Shown here: piece by piece, positions 46,640 to 58,600 of the stretch
How the letters are laid out: each line of letters begins with the position of its first letter
How positions within the stretch are numbered: position 1 is the stretch's first letter
NCBI RefSeq assembly: GCF_022458985.1
Contig: NC_061782.1
Span: forward strand, 13,719,672-13,783,671
Direction: 5' to 3'
Source of the DNA: Mugil cephalus
Lineage: Eukaryota; Chordata; Actinopteri; Mugiliformes; Mugilidae
Length of the DNA stretch: 64,000 bases
Made by a program: the position numbers and the translations under genes
Notes under the pieces: model-generated
What the model saw: the letters and a program-made list of their open reading frames with translations, nothing else
Told to the model about the DNA's origin: nothing
Databases searched by the model: none

Positions 46640-47137
46640 TCCATATAGGGCAAGATAATGAGCCAAAACTTTAGTCCAAGTTAAACCAGAACTACCTCAG
46701 GATAAAAACAAGATGGAAAGCTTGAAAGCGTGGTGTGGACCATGGCCCGGTCTCTAGACTTTAACCCCGTGGAGCTGGTTTGTGAGGAACTGTGTAGAAG
46801 AGTGAAAGTACCATATTAGTGCCACACTTTTCTGTGAACTTCTGCAACAGAATTGGGAAGAACTCTCTGAAAACAATTTCCATTTTTAGAAAGAAAGAAT
46901 GTCACAAGTGTTCATGTGGTAAATCCGTCAAAGATAGTTACTTCGAGTCAAAACTTTAGAGTATATTTTGGGTTATATTGATTCAGTGTTTTTTTTTTTT
47001 TTTTCAACTTCAGTTGTTTATTTGGTCTGTGCTTTTCTTTCAGAGTAAAATGAGATATTAAACTTCATACAGTTCAATAAAAAAAGAAAGAAATATTGGA
47101 TTAGAGTGTTCTAAAACTTTTGACTAGTAATGTATAT
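46640..47137 (+). mobile_element. Second Tc1-like transposon fragment, sense on plus strand
   Basis: GQDNEPKL at about 46647-46672, followed at once by a stop, matches the second-Asp motif (QDNDPKH) of Tc1 transposases. MARSLDFNPVELV at 46742-46780 matches the third-acid motif (SPDLNPVE), with Glu at 46772-46774. AAAACTTTTGACTAGTAATG near 47113-47132 is the usual right terminal repeat. Stops and deletions between these parts show a dead copy of a family different from the other fragments. A poly(T) tract interrupts it near 46990-47004. Confidence 0.7.
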
Positions 47138-47236
47138 ATTTAGAATTTAAAATGTGGATGAGTACATAATAATTTCAAAACAGCCAATGAGATAAATTGA
47201 GAAATTAGTCTGTAAGGAGGCTGAGCAGCTGATGGT

Positions 47237-47249
47237 GTTGCCAGGCAAC
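47237..47249. promoter_or_regulatory. X-box-like inverted repeat in MARCHF8 intron
   Basis: GTTGCCAGGCAAC is a perfect RFX-type X-box half-site pair, almost the same as the one in the WASHC2 promoter. It sits about 100 bp after the Tc1-like fragment and is not near a visible exon. Confidence 0.35.
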
Positions 47250-48050
47250 CGTAAACGTTCTACCATGCAGATATTAAAACTGCTAGATGTCAAAATCTGT
47301 CCCAATCAACTCCCCCTCCACTCCCGTTAAGCCTTTTGCTTTGTTTTTTCCTCCCTTCTTACACCACGTCACTGTGTTGAGAACACGTGGGGCGGTGCAT
47401 TCATATTCATTGGTCCGGCCTTATAATCTAATACAAAATATCTGTAAAGGTGTGCAGTGCAGCCTGAATGAAGCATCGAGCTAGGATTGTAAAACTCCTG
47501 CAGACTGAGCCCTGATTTACCAGCCAGGACACGGTGGGATTAGTTGAATCCATCGCTAGCTAATTAAGGAAGGACGTAATGGTGGATAGGTGTTTAAAAA
47601 CTTCCCTTCACTTTTATCTTAACAGAAGTGCATCAGTTCATCTGAAGCTATTGTCCCCTCAGTGGGCAAAAACTGACCCCTGGAGCTGCTGCTATGGCAA
47701 CAGGTCAATGTCAAAGTGGAGCCACAGGAGGCCTGAGATTGGCTGGCGTGCTGCGAGATTTGTAGCTTTTATTATAGTTGGAGAGTACCCTTTGACCGGC
47801 TGCTGACTTGGACACACGCACACACTCGCGCACACAACTGGATGCGGCCTGATCTCACATCCGAGCTTACAGCTTGATTGAAGGAATGAGTTTAGCTGTA
47901 TTACTTCTAAAAATATTCACGCTGCGGCACCGAACTGGATGTTTATGTGTGGCAAAATTGTAATTCCCATTTGCGCAACCTCTAAGGCCGGCGAAAACAC
48001 TCAAGATGGAAACGCAACGCCAATTAAGAGTGGTCTGTGTGTGGTGTGGT

Positions 48051-48078
48051 GGGGTGGGGTTGGGGGGGCTGGGGAGGG
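48051..48078 (+). repeat. G-run tract with G-quadruplex potential
   Basis: Runs of 4, 4, 7 and 4 G are separated by 1-2 nt loops on the plus strand, followed by another GGG at 48076-48078. This meets the usual four-run G-quadruplex rule. It would be on the coding strand of the MARCHF8 intron, and so also in the pre-mRNA. Confidence 0.7.
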
Positions 48079-48614
48079 TCTGCTCCAGTTTGGATGTATA
48101 GTAATGAGCTTAGGGGGTGCAGCAGCCGTCTGTGCTGTGGCCACGGCAATCGATGATAATGTTGGTTCACTGAACCGAAGCTCTGCACATGTACACAAGA
48201 CACAGTGGGCATCTTGATTTATTTTTGTTTGCATAATTTACAAAGTCTTTTTTTTTTTTTTTTTTTTTTTTCTCATTAACTGAGCTGTGAGGAATGGAAA
48301 GCATTTGAAACTGAAATATATCCGGAGCTTTAATGATGCTGCCATTTGATTTGATTCCCTCGGGCAGTAACTTTGTATCTGTCCCACACTCATTTACTGT
48401 AACTCATTAGCCTCGCATGCACTAACACACACGCACACACATACACGCATAGTATGAGTCAGAGTGCTCTCTGACCATCAAAGTGACCTGCAGTCTTCAG
48501 CCATAGCTCACAAAATCACGCTATGGTCACTAATGTGTGTTGTTACGGATAAAATTACTTGGAGGGGTTCAATTAGTTGACCAGTGTTGCATTCAAAATC
48601 CACTTTTATCTTCG

Positions 48615-48674
48615 AAAAAAGGCAGGAAAGGCAGGCAGAAAGAAGGGAAGGGAGGCAGGAAGGAGGGAAGGAAG
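48615..48674. repeat. Purine-rich GGAA/GGCA tract
   Basis: Imperfect tandem units of GGCA, GAAA and GGAA over about 60 bp, with almost all purines on the plus strand. This is a simple-sequence repeat. Confidence 0.75.
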
Positions 48675-49485
48675 ACGTTTGAATGTTTGTTGACTGAATG
48701 AAAACTTTCTTTCTTGTTTTTTTTTATTAATGATTTCATCATTTGAACTAGTGCTTCAGAGTTAAACATCCGTAAACATCCTCTGCACCAGCCTCTGACC
48801 TCTATGTATAGTTAAGGGCACAAAGGCCCCTGCTACAGCCTGGTAAATAGTGCAGTCAGTCGTCAAATATAAACTCTTTTTATCCCTCTGGAAGATGGCA
48901 TGGAGCTGCTTTTGTGTCTCGTGAATAAACAAACCCACAGTTTTATTTATTTATTTATTTTTTATGTGAATCAGCAAAATTCAAGATGAAAATACGTGCC
49001 TTCAGGGAGTTCTTTATCTGAGCTTATCTCTGGCTTGACCTTGGTGTTGTATAAACTCAGTTCAGAGAGTTTCCTCTGTAGGGTTGTGTAGAGATGACAA
49101 GAAGTAGTCTCCACCAGAGCTTCAGCGCTCGGTGCCGTACATTCAGCAAGTCTCTGAAACTCTACAGTTATATTTAAAAGGATTTGCCATTTGTGTGTGT
49201 GTGTGTGTGTACAGAAAATTGTGGTTAAGGGTTGCTGTGTTTCGACCTCCAATCGAATAATGTTGTCTTTTCTTTCGGGCATGCGTCTCTCCTCCGGCCT
49301 TTCAAACTCGGTCAGGCCAGTTGGGTGGTGTTCAACACACAGCTGACCTTAAACAGACAATAGGTGGCTTGTGTTGGAAAAATCTGGTAAAAATGACCTT
49401 GGCAATGACGCTCCTTGATCCACAGCAGGATGCAGACTGACACAGTCAAAAACATTTTAGTAGCATATCAAAAAAAAAAAACACA

Positions 49486-49661
49486 CATGAAAAACAGCAC
49501 ACTAGATCCCAAAAAGTATCTGTGGGATAATCCACAGAGGCCCCTCCCCTCAACACATAGGACCCAAAGCCCCCCCACTTCCAACATCCTGGTATAAGAC
49601 ACCACAGGACACTCTGCACAATATTGAGAAGGTGGTTATAATGTGATGCCTGATCGGTGTA
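49486..49661 (+). mobile_element. Tc1-like fragment, sense on plus strand
   Basis: The plus strand reads LDPKKYLWDNPQRPLPS at about 49503-49553, matching the C-terminal NPIEHLWD-type end of Tc1-like transposases (here degraded to DPK-YLWDN). It continues through GGTGGTTATAATGTGATGCC to the terminal repeat end CTGATCGGTGTAT. It is in inverted orientation relative to the copies at 55540 and 62734. Confidence 0.65.
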
Positions 49662-49746
49662 TTTCAAATGGGCTGCATACACATTTAAAGAATTTGAAAA
49701 ATGGCCTAATTCAGAATAGCCGAGCATGATGTGTTGTTTACGTGAC

Positions 49747-49785
49747 CTGTATGAAATGTCTGTTAGTCACACACATTTCATACAG
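49747..49785. repeat. Perfect 13-bp inverted repeat with 13-nt loop
   Basis: Left arm CTGTATGAAATGT (49747-49759) and right arm ACATTTCATACAG (49773-49785) are exact reverse complements. It starts about 85 bp after the Tc1-like fragment. Nothing around it suggests a gene. Confidence 0.9.
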
Positions 49786-50247
49786 ATAATCATTGGAAGC
49801 AGCCCCCCTGATTGTGTTGTAATAATCACCAAAGGGTGTTACTAGATATCTTAATGCATCAGGAGCGGGAGCCTCGTTTGCGTTACACTGTGTGAAATCA
49901 CATTCAGACTGCAAGGATAGATTTTTCCCTTTGATGATCTCATGAGATGGTCTCCCCATCTTGACGAGCACTTACCAGAGACGGCGAACTGATGAACTGA
50001 CTTGACAGCTCCGTCTTCTCCTCAGCGAACCCATGTGGCATTCTCAGTCCAAATCCTGCATCATCACTGCCACCTCGCCTCCCCTCCTTACACCCCCACC
50101 CTGTCCTGCCATCAACGCTGGTTTCTGATTACTACCATTTTACTGACCTCCCATCTGTCTGCTTGCTTTTTGGTTTCTTAATCCTGTCATTTTCATACTG
50201 TGGAGCTTGAGGGGCTTGCTTGGCAGATGATGAGCCTGCATGCAAAC

Positions 50248-50251
<4 letters not shown>

Positions 50252-50312
<61 letters not shown>
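50252..50312. repeat. (CA)n microsatellite, about 30 pure units
   Basis: 61 bp of uninterrupted alternating A and C, the longest pure dinucleotide tract in the window. It is likely polymorphic in length. Confidence 0.97.
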
Positions 50313-50313
<1 letters not shown>

Positions 50314-51135
50314 TTGCATACTCGTGAGAAGGAGCTAAAGCTTAATTGCTGTCAGTAGCAGTACAGATGGCTGCATTAACTGAAGTTAAAACGACCCATT
50401 TGTAAAACCTCTTGTGTAACTCCTCAGGACAGCCCCGTGCTGCTGCTGCTGCTTTCATCACTGTCTGTCTGAATCCATTCAAGAATGACAGGGAGCCGCA
50501 TTCAACCGCTTCCATGTTAAAATCACAGCTCTGAATCCAGGTCTTTGAGGGGGGTGGCAGTGGAGGGCGGGGGTGAATTCCTCTGCACCTCTGTGGTGAT
50601 TTATTATGCACGTCGGGGATCACCACTAAGATAATTTATTGCGCTCTGTGCTTGTGCTATTCCGAGACAAACTCATGCTCTCCTGTGGAAAATCACACAA
50701 GTGCTTTCAGGGTTCGCGAATAAATGAAAGTTTCTTTCAGACTGCACCGTAGGCGAGAGATGAGAGAGAAGTTCAATGGTTTTGTTGAGTTTATTTGAGT
50801 TTAAAACTGTGGCAAAAAACGCAGATGCAATCTGTAATCTGCATGCACTCACTTTACAGTATTCATACATGTTTTACTAGTTATATCAACCAAATACAGC
50901 TTAAAGTTTATTCATGGTCAGCACACATTGATCAGTACTCAGCTCGCTTAACTAGTTTCTGTACAAGTTTAATACGTTTGACAACCTATGAAGACATCGC
51001 TCAAATGATGTTCAGGCCAGACCAGACTTTAAAATGCAACTGTACCTCTTCAGGAACTGTTAATTATTCGTTTCTTATTGACTCGCATTAAAGCCTGCCA
51101 GCGACTCATTTTCATGCACCGTGTGTCCTCTGCAG

Positions 51136-51237
51136 ATTTGGAGTGGGCGTGGTGTTGCAGTTCCGACCATCATGCCCTTTGCTCTGCCAGTGGGACAGGA
51201 AGTGTGTGTGTGAGCGTCCCCGGTTGGCTCTGCTGGG
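51136..51237 (+). other. MARCHF8: 5' UTR part of MARCHF8 exon, with in-frame uORF
   Basis: An acceptor (GTCCTCTGCAG) ends at 51135; a second possible acceptor ends at 51160 (GTTGCAG). The leader contains ATG at 51172, which opens 13 codons and stops at TGA (51211-51213), in the same frame as the main start at 51238. The GT-rich stretch before the stop is (GT)n-like. Confidence 0.55.
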
Positions 51238-51333
51238 ATGAACATGCCACTGCACCAGATCTCTGTCATCCCCCGCGACGTCACCTCATCGCGGGTGTCG
51301 GGCAGCGGGAAAGCTAAGGACAAGGACAAGCAG
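51238..51333 (+). CDS. MARCHF8: MARCHF8, first coding exon only (residues 1-32)
   Basis: The exon reads MNMPLHQISVIPRDVTSSRV, then SGSGKAKDKDKQ before a strong GTACGT donor at 51334. This matches the start of vertebrate MARCHF8 (MSMPLHQISAIP... followed by a K/E-rich stretch), and the exon ends at a codon boundary. MARCHF8 is a membrane-bound RING-CH E3 ubiquitin ligase of endosomes and plasma membrane that down-regulates receptors such as MHC class II, transferrin receptor and CD86. Its RING-CH domain and two membrane segments are encoded by later exons, which I could not find before 64000 and which presumably lie beyond. The neighbour ZFAND4 is also its neighbour in human. The paralogue MARCHF1 has a different N-terminus, as far as I recall. 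Confidence 0.82.
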
Positions 51334-54300
51334 GTACGTGAAGAGTTAAGCGCCTAAACCAGGTGCGCACAGCTGAGCACCAGAGGGTTGTTTTTATCTT
51401 TAAGTTTTCTCCTGTGAAGAGATTCTGCAACCGTGGCTGGAATCTTTCTTCACAGACTACTATTAAGACTAATCTAGTGTCGCACGTATTTGACATGCTT
51501 GTGTACAAAAGTCCCAAACAAAATAACGAAAAGGCCAAATGTGACAAGTGTCACATCATACTAGTGATGAGCTTATTGCTGTGCATGTCCAGATCCATCT
51601 CCTCAGTGCTGGACAATGGTCTGTCAGTGCTCATTAACATTCTGCTACTGTGGTACAAATTGTTGTGGCTGTTTCTTTGGACCAGTTGCAGTTGCCTTTG
51701 GGGCCACCGAGCTCATGATGCAGAGACTGTGCTCTTGCAAAGAAGTGTCTGCTGGAACTTGTTTCAGTGGAACATTTGCGCGTGGGGAGGTGAGTGCTCC
51801 CATTAAAAAAAAGTTTAATTTCCTGCAGAAAGACAGAAAGGACCTACAGTGTGTGTACTTTACTTATACGTTTACTTCAGCTCATAAGACTGACTTAAGA
51901 TGGTTCGCTAGCTGTATGTAGCTTTTACAGAAATTTAGCTGTACCCTTTTGCACTATTTTGTATATATATGCGTTTTTGCCCTGAAAAGTAGAAGCTCTC
52001 CCATCTCGTTGTACAATATATAGTAACAATACAGGGCATTCTGTTCTGTTCTATTCTATTAGAGCTAGCGTGGATATCCCATGATGAAAAGTTGTGACAT
52101 TATCTTTCGTGAATTATTGTAGAGAAAGATCTACCTAGAACAGAGGAGCCCTGCCTCAATACGCAAATCCAAATCATAACAACCTTTTTTAGCCCCTAAG
52201 TTTCCGGCTCTGAGGTTCTTCTTATCATTTCCTCATATAGAACGGCAACACGCCGTCAGAGAAGGGGAGAAGAGTCCTCTTTAGTGTTCTCTGCTTTGTC
52301 ACAGCCGCCTCTATCCAGAATGCTGAAAACTCTCAGCGCCTGCTTGCATTTGTGAAACTAATTAATCCATTTTTCGAAAAGTCACTGGCTAGCTTTAATT
52401 TTGATGAAAAGTAGTTTAATTTGTTTTCCTCCAAGCTTTATTCTTTTTTTTTTTAAACGACTCTTTGTAAAAGAGGAAACTAGAGGCTACTGAATGTCTT
52501 TCAGCTACATTGTGAGAATTGTCAACCTCTACTGAAGCAAACGAGTTTTAATTCTAAACGTGAGGAGTCCAGGGTGGCGTCATACCAGGTTGGAGAACAA
52601 TCAGGAAGTTTTGTGTTTTTTTATTGCCACGGGTGGCAATCCCAGCAGGGAAACGTAAACTTCTCATTATAAAATTTCTATCACAAACAAATTATTTCTG
52701 TGCTACCTTCATTAATGAGTCCAGGATTTCTTTTCCAATTGTGCCTCAAACCACCTGCAGGCCATCTGGGTTTCAGTTTAGTGGTGCTGCACACTCATGG
52801 GATGTATTTGCTTGAGCTTGTGTGAATTGAAACTAATCACCAACTTTAAAGATATTTATATGTTAGGATTGCTATCTTTAACATATCAAGATACTTTAAA
52901 AAAGTTTCTATTGGACAGACGCTGCTTAATTAAGCGTCACATGTAGCTTGAAATCTTTGCTTTTTCTCCCTTCCATTTCTCTTATGGTTCTCCATCCCCA
53001 TCAAACGCCACAGTGGAGTGCTCTTTCACGGCGCAGTTGCTTTTTTGAGCTTGTGAACAAAGCCAGGTGCTAAGACAATATGTGAGTGGCCTCGGCCTCA
53101 TCAGATCACAATAGAGCTTCACTAAGTGCAGCAGCGCAGGTGTTCTTAAGAGGCTTCTTCGCTGCATATGGCGCAGTGTTCCAGCTCCAGCTCTGCACAG
53201 CACAGGCAGTAAACGTGCCTGCCCGCATGTGTTTTTACTTACGTCGAAAAGCCCAATCTGGGTTTTGCAGTGAAGCCCAAAAATGCATCGTCATTGCAGA
53301 AGTGGAAGTGGTTTCGTATCGTGCATCTGCTTAAATAAAGGAGTGGGTTTGTGACAGTCCAAAATTGTACAGTCCACAGTTAACAGGATTAAGGGGTTTG
53401 CATTCTGAGAGCATTTGCAGAAAGGTTACCTCTGCCTCAATCTGTTGGGGAATAAAGGTGAAACTGTAAGCTTTATAGTGTCTGGGGGCAAGGTTGAGTC
53501 TCCCTGTTGCCATATTTGCTAACTGGGAATATGCAACCCCTGAGTCTCCAGCGTCACTCTCCGTCTCTGTCTGTCTCCTGCTGGCCGAGCCCCCACACTT
53601 CCCCCTGAGGAGTAAGTGGATAAACAGCAGCGAGTCCAGTCCTCCCTGTGGAACCGTCAGAAGACTGGAGAAAGGAGAAACTGAGTGCAGGAACAGAGGA
53701 GACCGTTTACTTTGAATGCTAATCAGCTTGAAGGTCCTGGAGGTGTGTGTGTGTGTGCACAGAGTTTAGTCACAGAGCGCAGGCCCATCTGGCCCTGTTA
53801 GACAACACAAGTGGTCTTTTAGCGCCTTGAGGGGGGAAAAAAAGCAGAACTTTCTTCTACTTATAATTCAGAGTTAGTCAGCTGCTCCTTTAGAGAGCAA
53901 CACATCTTTAACTGTGGCCCCTCTTTGGCTCCTCTCCAGTCAAGTTCATTTGTCTTCATCGCAATCCTCTTTAGATATGTGCTTGTGGGCACTTTGTTTC
54001 CTCCACTTGAGAAGCCACGTTTGGGTAGATAAATTGAGATTTAAAATCTATTCATAAAAGGACTTGGAGAGCAAAAATTTTATTGCATGGAAAAAATAAA
54101 ATCGAAGTTCCCTGACAGTGACTGGGGTTTTTTTGATAAGGGCGTGCAGTGAATGGATTATGCATGAGTTGATAATAAAGTAAGCTGGCACAGGTTTACT
54201 GTAAGAGAAGGAGGAAACTGACTTTGCCACTAGAGATTTATAAGTCTTGTGGGAAATGCACGCTGTTTGTTTGTTTGTTGATCGTCCCTTCCTTTTAACC

Positions 54301-55539
54301 CCATATGCAGTTGTAATCCATTTACTGCAAAGATTGTAATTTGCATGAGCAGCATGTCATTATGTCCTGTGAACCGAGCGACATAGCGAAGCTTCAGTGG
54401 ATGCACCTGCAGCTTTATTTTCTCAGAAACATACTCTGCAATTACACTTAACAGTATGTCACTGCATACGCTGGGCACTGTGACACTCGATACCTGCCTT
54501 CCTGACGCGGCATGTATTTTTTATGAAGGTGGAGCGAGCGCTGGAGGCTTTGTCCTTCGGTGAGCGTTTGTCGGAGTCAAGGACAGAAAGCACTGTTTGT
54601 TTCTTCTTCTCTGATGTTCGGTGGTTTGTTAGCCGCCGCAGAGCTTCTGGGTGGCAATGGAGCATCACTGGGCTTTGTAGAGACCAAGATCAAACAGTGA
54701 CCGCCACAGAAAAACACTGTCAACACAGCCTGGGGCTAGACAGGGCGTCTGTCTGTCTTTGCTCACTTAATTAACCACACCCATCATAGGAGCGTCATTT
54801 GTTTTTTTGTAGCTTAAACTTTATCGTTTTTGTCCTTCACTTTCTTAATCTGGTAAACACTATCCACAAACCAAAGTTTGATCAAATTCTACAAATGTAT
54901 TTAAAAAACTGTTGAAAAATATGTTTCTTCAGGCCCGAGGCGGTGAAACACTTTCCAAACATTTGGTGGATCAAAACTGTCCAAATCAGTCCCTTCCAGA
55001 TTGCCATGCCCAGAGGCTCACAAATGGAAATACGGTGATAATTACCCAGAAAGCCTTGGGGCCAGAGAAATACTAGACCAGAAATGCTGAATTATGTTTA
55101 CCCCTGCTATACTCGAGTGATGCGGCGTGTAAACTCTTGGTGGTCACATCTAGTTGGAAGCAGCTGCACGTAACAGGAGGATGTGATCGGTTAAATATGC
55201 GACTTAAGTGTACAAAAAAAAAACTGTTTATATATTTTCTTGGATGTCAAATTATCTTCCTCAGACAGTAGGTACACCTATACTGTACGCACGTGCTAAT
55301 CCGGTTGATATTCTAATGCAGACGTGTACGTGCAGCATTTCTCCCTCACACACACACAGCGTAAACTTAAGCGTTTATCCCGGTGTAGATGTTCTGAGGC
55401 CAAACAGGAGCTCCAGCACGAGTACGAAGCAGAATCTGGAGAAGGGAGATAACACACAAGCTGAATGGGTTTCTGTGTGTTCCGGCACTTTTTATACAGG
55501 TATAAATGTTGTGTGTCAGCAACCTCACCTAATTTACAT

Positions 55540-55680
55540 TACACTGGTCAGGCATAACATTATGACCTGATATGACCTAAAATTGTGTAGGCCTCCCTCG
55601 TGCCTCCAAAATAGAGAAGGGTGTCCTGTGGTGTCTGGAAACAGGATGTTGTTAGTGGGGGGTCTTCGGGTCTCTAAGTG
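55540..55680 (-). mobile_element. Tc1-like fragment with left end
   Basis: It starts ACACTGGTCAGGCATAACAT and continues with CCTCCCTCGTGCCTCCAAAA and GGGTGTCCTGTGGTGTCTGG, which match the copy at 62734 base for base over long parts. It ends abruptly near 55680. Confidence 0.65.
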
Positions 55681-58600
55681 ACATTAATTATGATTTAGAG
55701 ACCATTATTATGGCCTGTAAACATTGAGAGAAAGCCCTTCATAAATTACAAAAGTGACATTAGCAAGATCAGAATCAGCACATTTGTGAAGCTGCAAACA
55801 CCACACATTTGAAATTTTACTTCCTCTTATTTTAAACATCTCACTGCTTGCAGCTTGCTGAATAACAGCATATTCTGCTACGCCGCTGTTGAATCCGAGT
55901 CTCCCCTGTGAGGACGTACACTCAGGATGCAGGTACACGCGTACGCATGCCAACAGCCGCCCGTCTGCAGCAGGGCTAGCTCGGGTCTCCCAAGGACCCG
56001 GCTGCACCTAGCCACTTGAGGGTGAAGTGCTGAGAAATGTAATTAAATGGGGTAGAGCTGACATGACAGCCTGGCCTTTGAGAGGCTTGACTGCTGTGAG
56101 GAAGGACGCTGCTTCACCTTGTTAAAGATTTCATTTCATTAGCCCCTATGATAGCTCCACGTGTCATTTTACTTCCTTTTGGTAGCTGTGACACTGTGTT
56201 CTATATTAAATTTCATATATGCGATTGTAGCTGACTCGCAGTGGTTGAAAATAGACTTTGAGGTGAAAGGCAGGAAATAATTACTGTCCCCATAGCTGCT
56301 CTACATGCTAGCAGTTATGGCATAATGCGCCGATACTGAGCCAAACAAAGTTAGTCTCTAGTGTTAGGGCGTGGGTTCACCGCTGTGTAAATTTTTGCTC
56401 TTGGTTGCAGAAGAGCAGTCAGAACGGATAGAGGCGATAATTAACCCCTGCTGCCTTCTACCACCTCCACCCACTCACACATCTAATGCTGCCACTTTCA
56501 CAGCTCAAAATGAACACTTTAAAGTAAAGTCTCAGTGTGTAGATGTTTTGTAGCTTTCATTTGGAAACACATTTCCAAATGTCGGCTACTGTGCAGCCTA
56601 ATCCGGTGGATGTATAGCTATTAACCTACTGACCTACAGGTATTAATTCAGCCGGCCGCACACCGCAGCAACAGAAACTCCACCGAAAACTCAAAAAGGC
56701 CCTCCACTGTGAATTGAGTGTGAATATTTAACGGTTTCAGTTTAAATCTTTGCACAGTTGAGAGGAGGTAGTATTTCCAAGAGGACACAACGTTCTCTCT
56801 CTTCCCATCCATAGCTCTCTGCTGCTCTTCTGTTCACTGGAAGGTGTCTCCATGGGGCGTCTGAGGAAGCTGTTTAATTGCCTGTGACATTCTGACTTGA
56901 CTCTTGTGACTCATATGGCCCCAAACACTCAGCCACCGCCAGCCTGATCAATGGTGGAGGCGCTCTGAGCTCTCTCACGCTACACAAATGCGCCGTCGTT
57001 TGGCGAGCCTGCGGATCATTCCCTTCACCACAGCGCGCCGACCGTCTGCCCCGCCGAAGTTCGACATGCAGCGCCTGGCTCGTGCGTGCGATTCATACGG
57101 GGCTGTACACCCCGAGTGGATAATGAAAGTCTGATAGGACTCACAGCTCTGCTGATCTCCATTGTTGTCCAGTGTGTGGTGAGCACATAATAAGTCTCTT
57201 GTGCGCAGAGAGAAAGATGTAGTGGGACAGTCAGATGTTTGCTTGTCCCAGTAAGATATGGTAATGAGACTCCCAGCTGTCGACCGTTGTTGACCGTTTT
57301 ATTTCATGAGCTCAGATGAGCGCACACCACATGCTCTGGCTGCATTTTATTTTTTGCCTCAATCCTCCCGAACAACCTGTCTTTCTTCAACTGCTCCTCC
57401 TCTTCCGCCTCCTCTTTTTCATCATCCTCTTTCATGGTTTTATCCACTGGAAGATTAGCGTTGTTAATCTCTCAGCCTATGGATCCGCTAGTGTGACCAC
57501 ACTGTGAACCGTTCTTTGGTTGCAGCTGTCTGGGGACGCGCATCGTGTACCTGTAGTTTATAGTGGAGTGATCTCTTCAGTCAGTTACAGCTAGGTGGTG
57601 ATTAGCCGTTGACTTGGCATCAGCAGGAGGTTGACGCTAATGTTTATTCACTTTCTAGTTTTGATCTTGATCCCCTGACTTGTCATCTACCATCGTCAGG
57701 ATCCAAGTATTTATTGTAATCCCTGATTTCACGTGAAAATAGTGTTAAACCACAGATGTACCGAGTATGACAAGTCAAAGACGGATGTTTTCTCCTGCTA
57801 GTTTGGCTAACCAGCGTGAACTGATTTATTTGTGTGTTGTGTCACTGCCCTTAACAAGTGTAGTGCAGGTACAGTGCAAAGTAAAAAGTATGTGGTCCCC
57901 ACTATTGTCATGAGAGTCGTGTATTGTTCACAAGCAGGTTATTTTGAAGACTTTCAGTCAAGATGGAACTAAACAGGGTCATGTTACTCTAGTTCTTTAT
58001 AATCAGGAGAGCCAAAAGATGGGAAATTATATAACTAGCATGTCCAGACGCACCCTAAGAGACTGGAATAAAACCTGATCTAGACACATCTTGATTTAAA
58101 GAACTATATTTAACCCAGCGTAATAACAGCCCTCGGATTAAATTACCACACGCATCTTTGGTTGACGTTATGCACATCCCGTGTCTGCATGGCACACATT
58201 TTCCAAAAGTTAAGCTGCAGCAAGCAAAAATCTGCGGCGTTATCTTAAAATGGAAAATGAAAGCAGCCCGAGCACCACTTGTGATATCTGCACAGCCAGT
58301 GTTTCGAGTTAAATCCAGTCTGATAAGGTACAGCGGGAAAAAAAAACAGACAAAGTTTGCAGGGACGCAAAAACACATGGCATGAGTTCTGGGTGATATG
58401 TTTACTGTTTGTGCTGTTAACAAAGGGGCAGTTGCTTTCACTCCTTTTTGTTTTCAGTTTGCACAGAGTAGCTGTGTAATGAAGGAAATTATAGATGACA
58501 AACGGGGACACGGTATCGGCAGATTATATTAAATGATTGGGGACATGTGTTGCTGCAATTTCCTTCTTGTATATTTATGTAAACAATTAATAATTTAATA

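Larger units (their letters stand above)
31822..51135 (+). other. Putative large first intron of MARCHF8
   Basis: About 19.3 kb with no supported coding exon on either strand. Its contents are mostly repeats: Tc1-like pieces at 37478-37563, 42728-42962, 46640-47137 and 49486-49661; a LINE fragment at 39545-40090; (CA)n at 50252-50312; poly(T) at 48248-48271; a purine-rich GGAA/GGCA tract at about 48620-48674; a G-run tract at 48051-48078; an X-box at 47237-47249; and hairpins at 36340-36361 and 49747-49785. Open frames of up to about 147 codons (for example 32856-33299) have no recognisable similarity. Confidence 0.5.

Noticed and set aside
50252..50312. Regular repeat considered as a CRISPR-like array
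   Set aside because: It is a plain (CA)n microsatellite without spacers, in a vertebrate genome.
51363..51806. 147-codon frame just after the MARCHF8 coding exon, with hydrophobic stretches
   Set aside because: It begins past a strong splice donor, matches no MARCH sequence and has AT-rich, non-coding composition.
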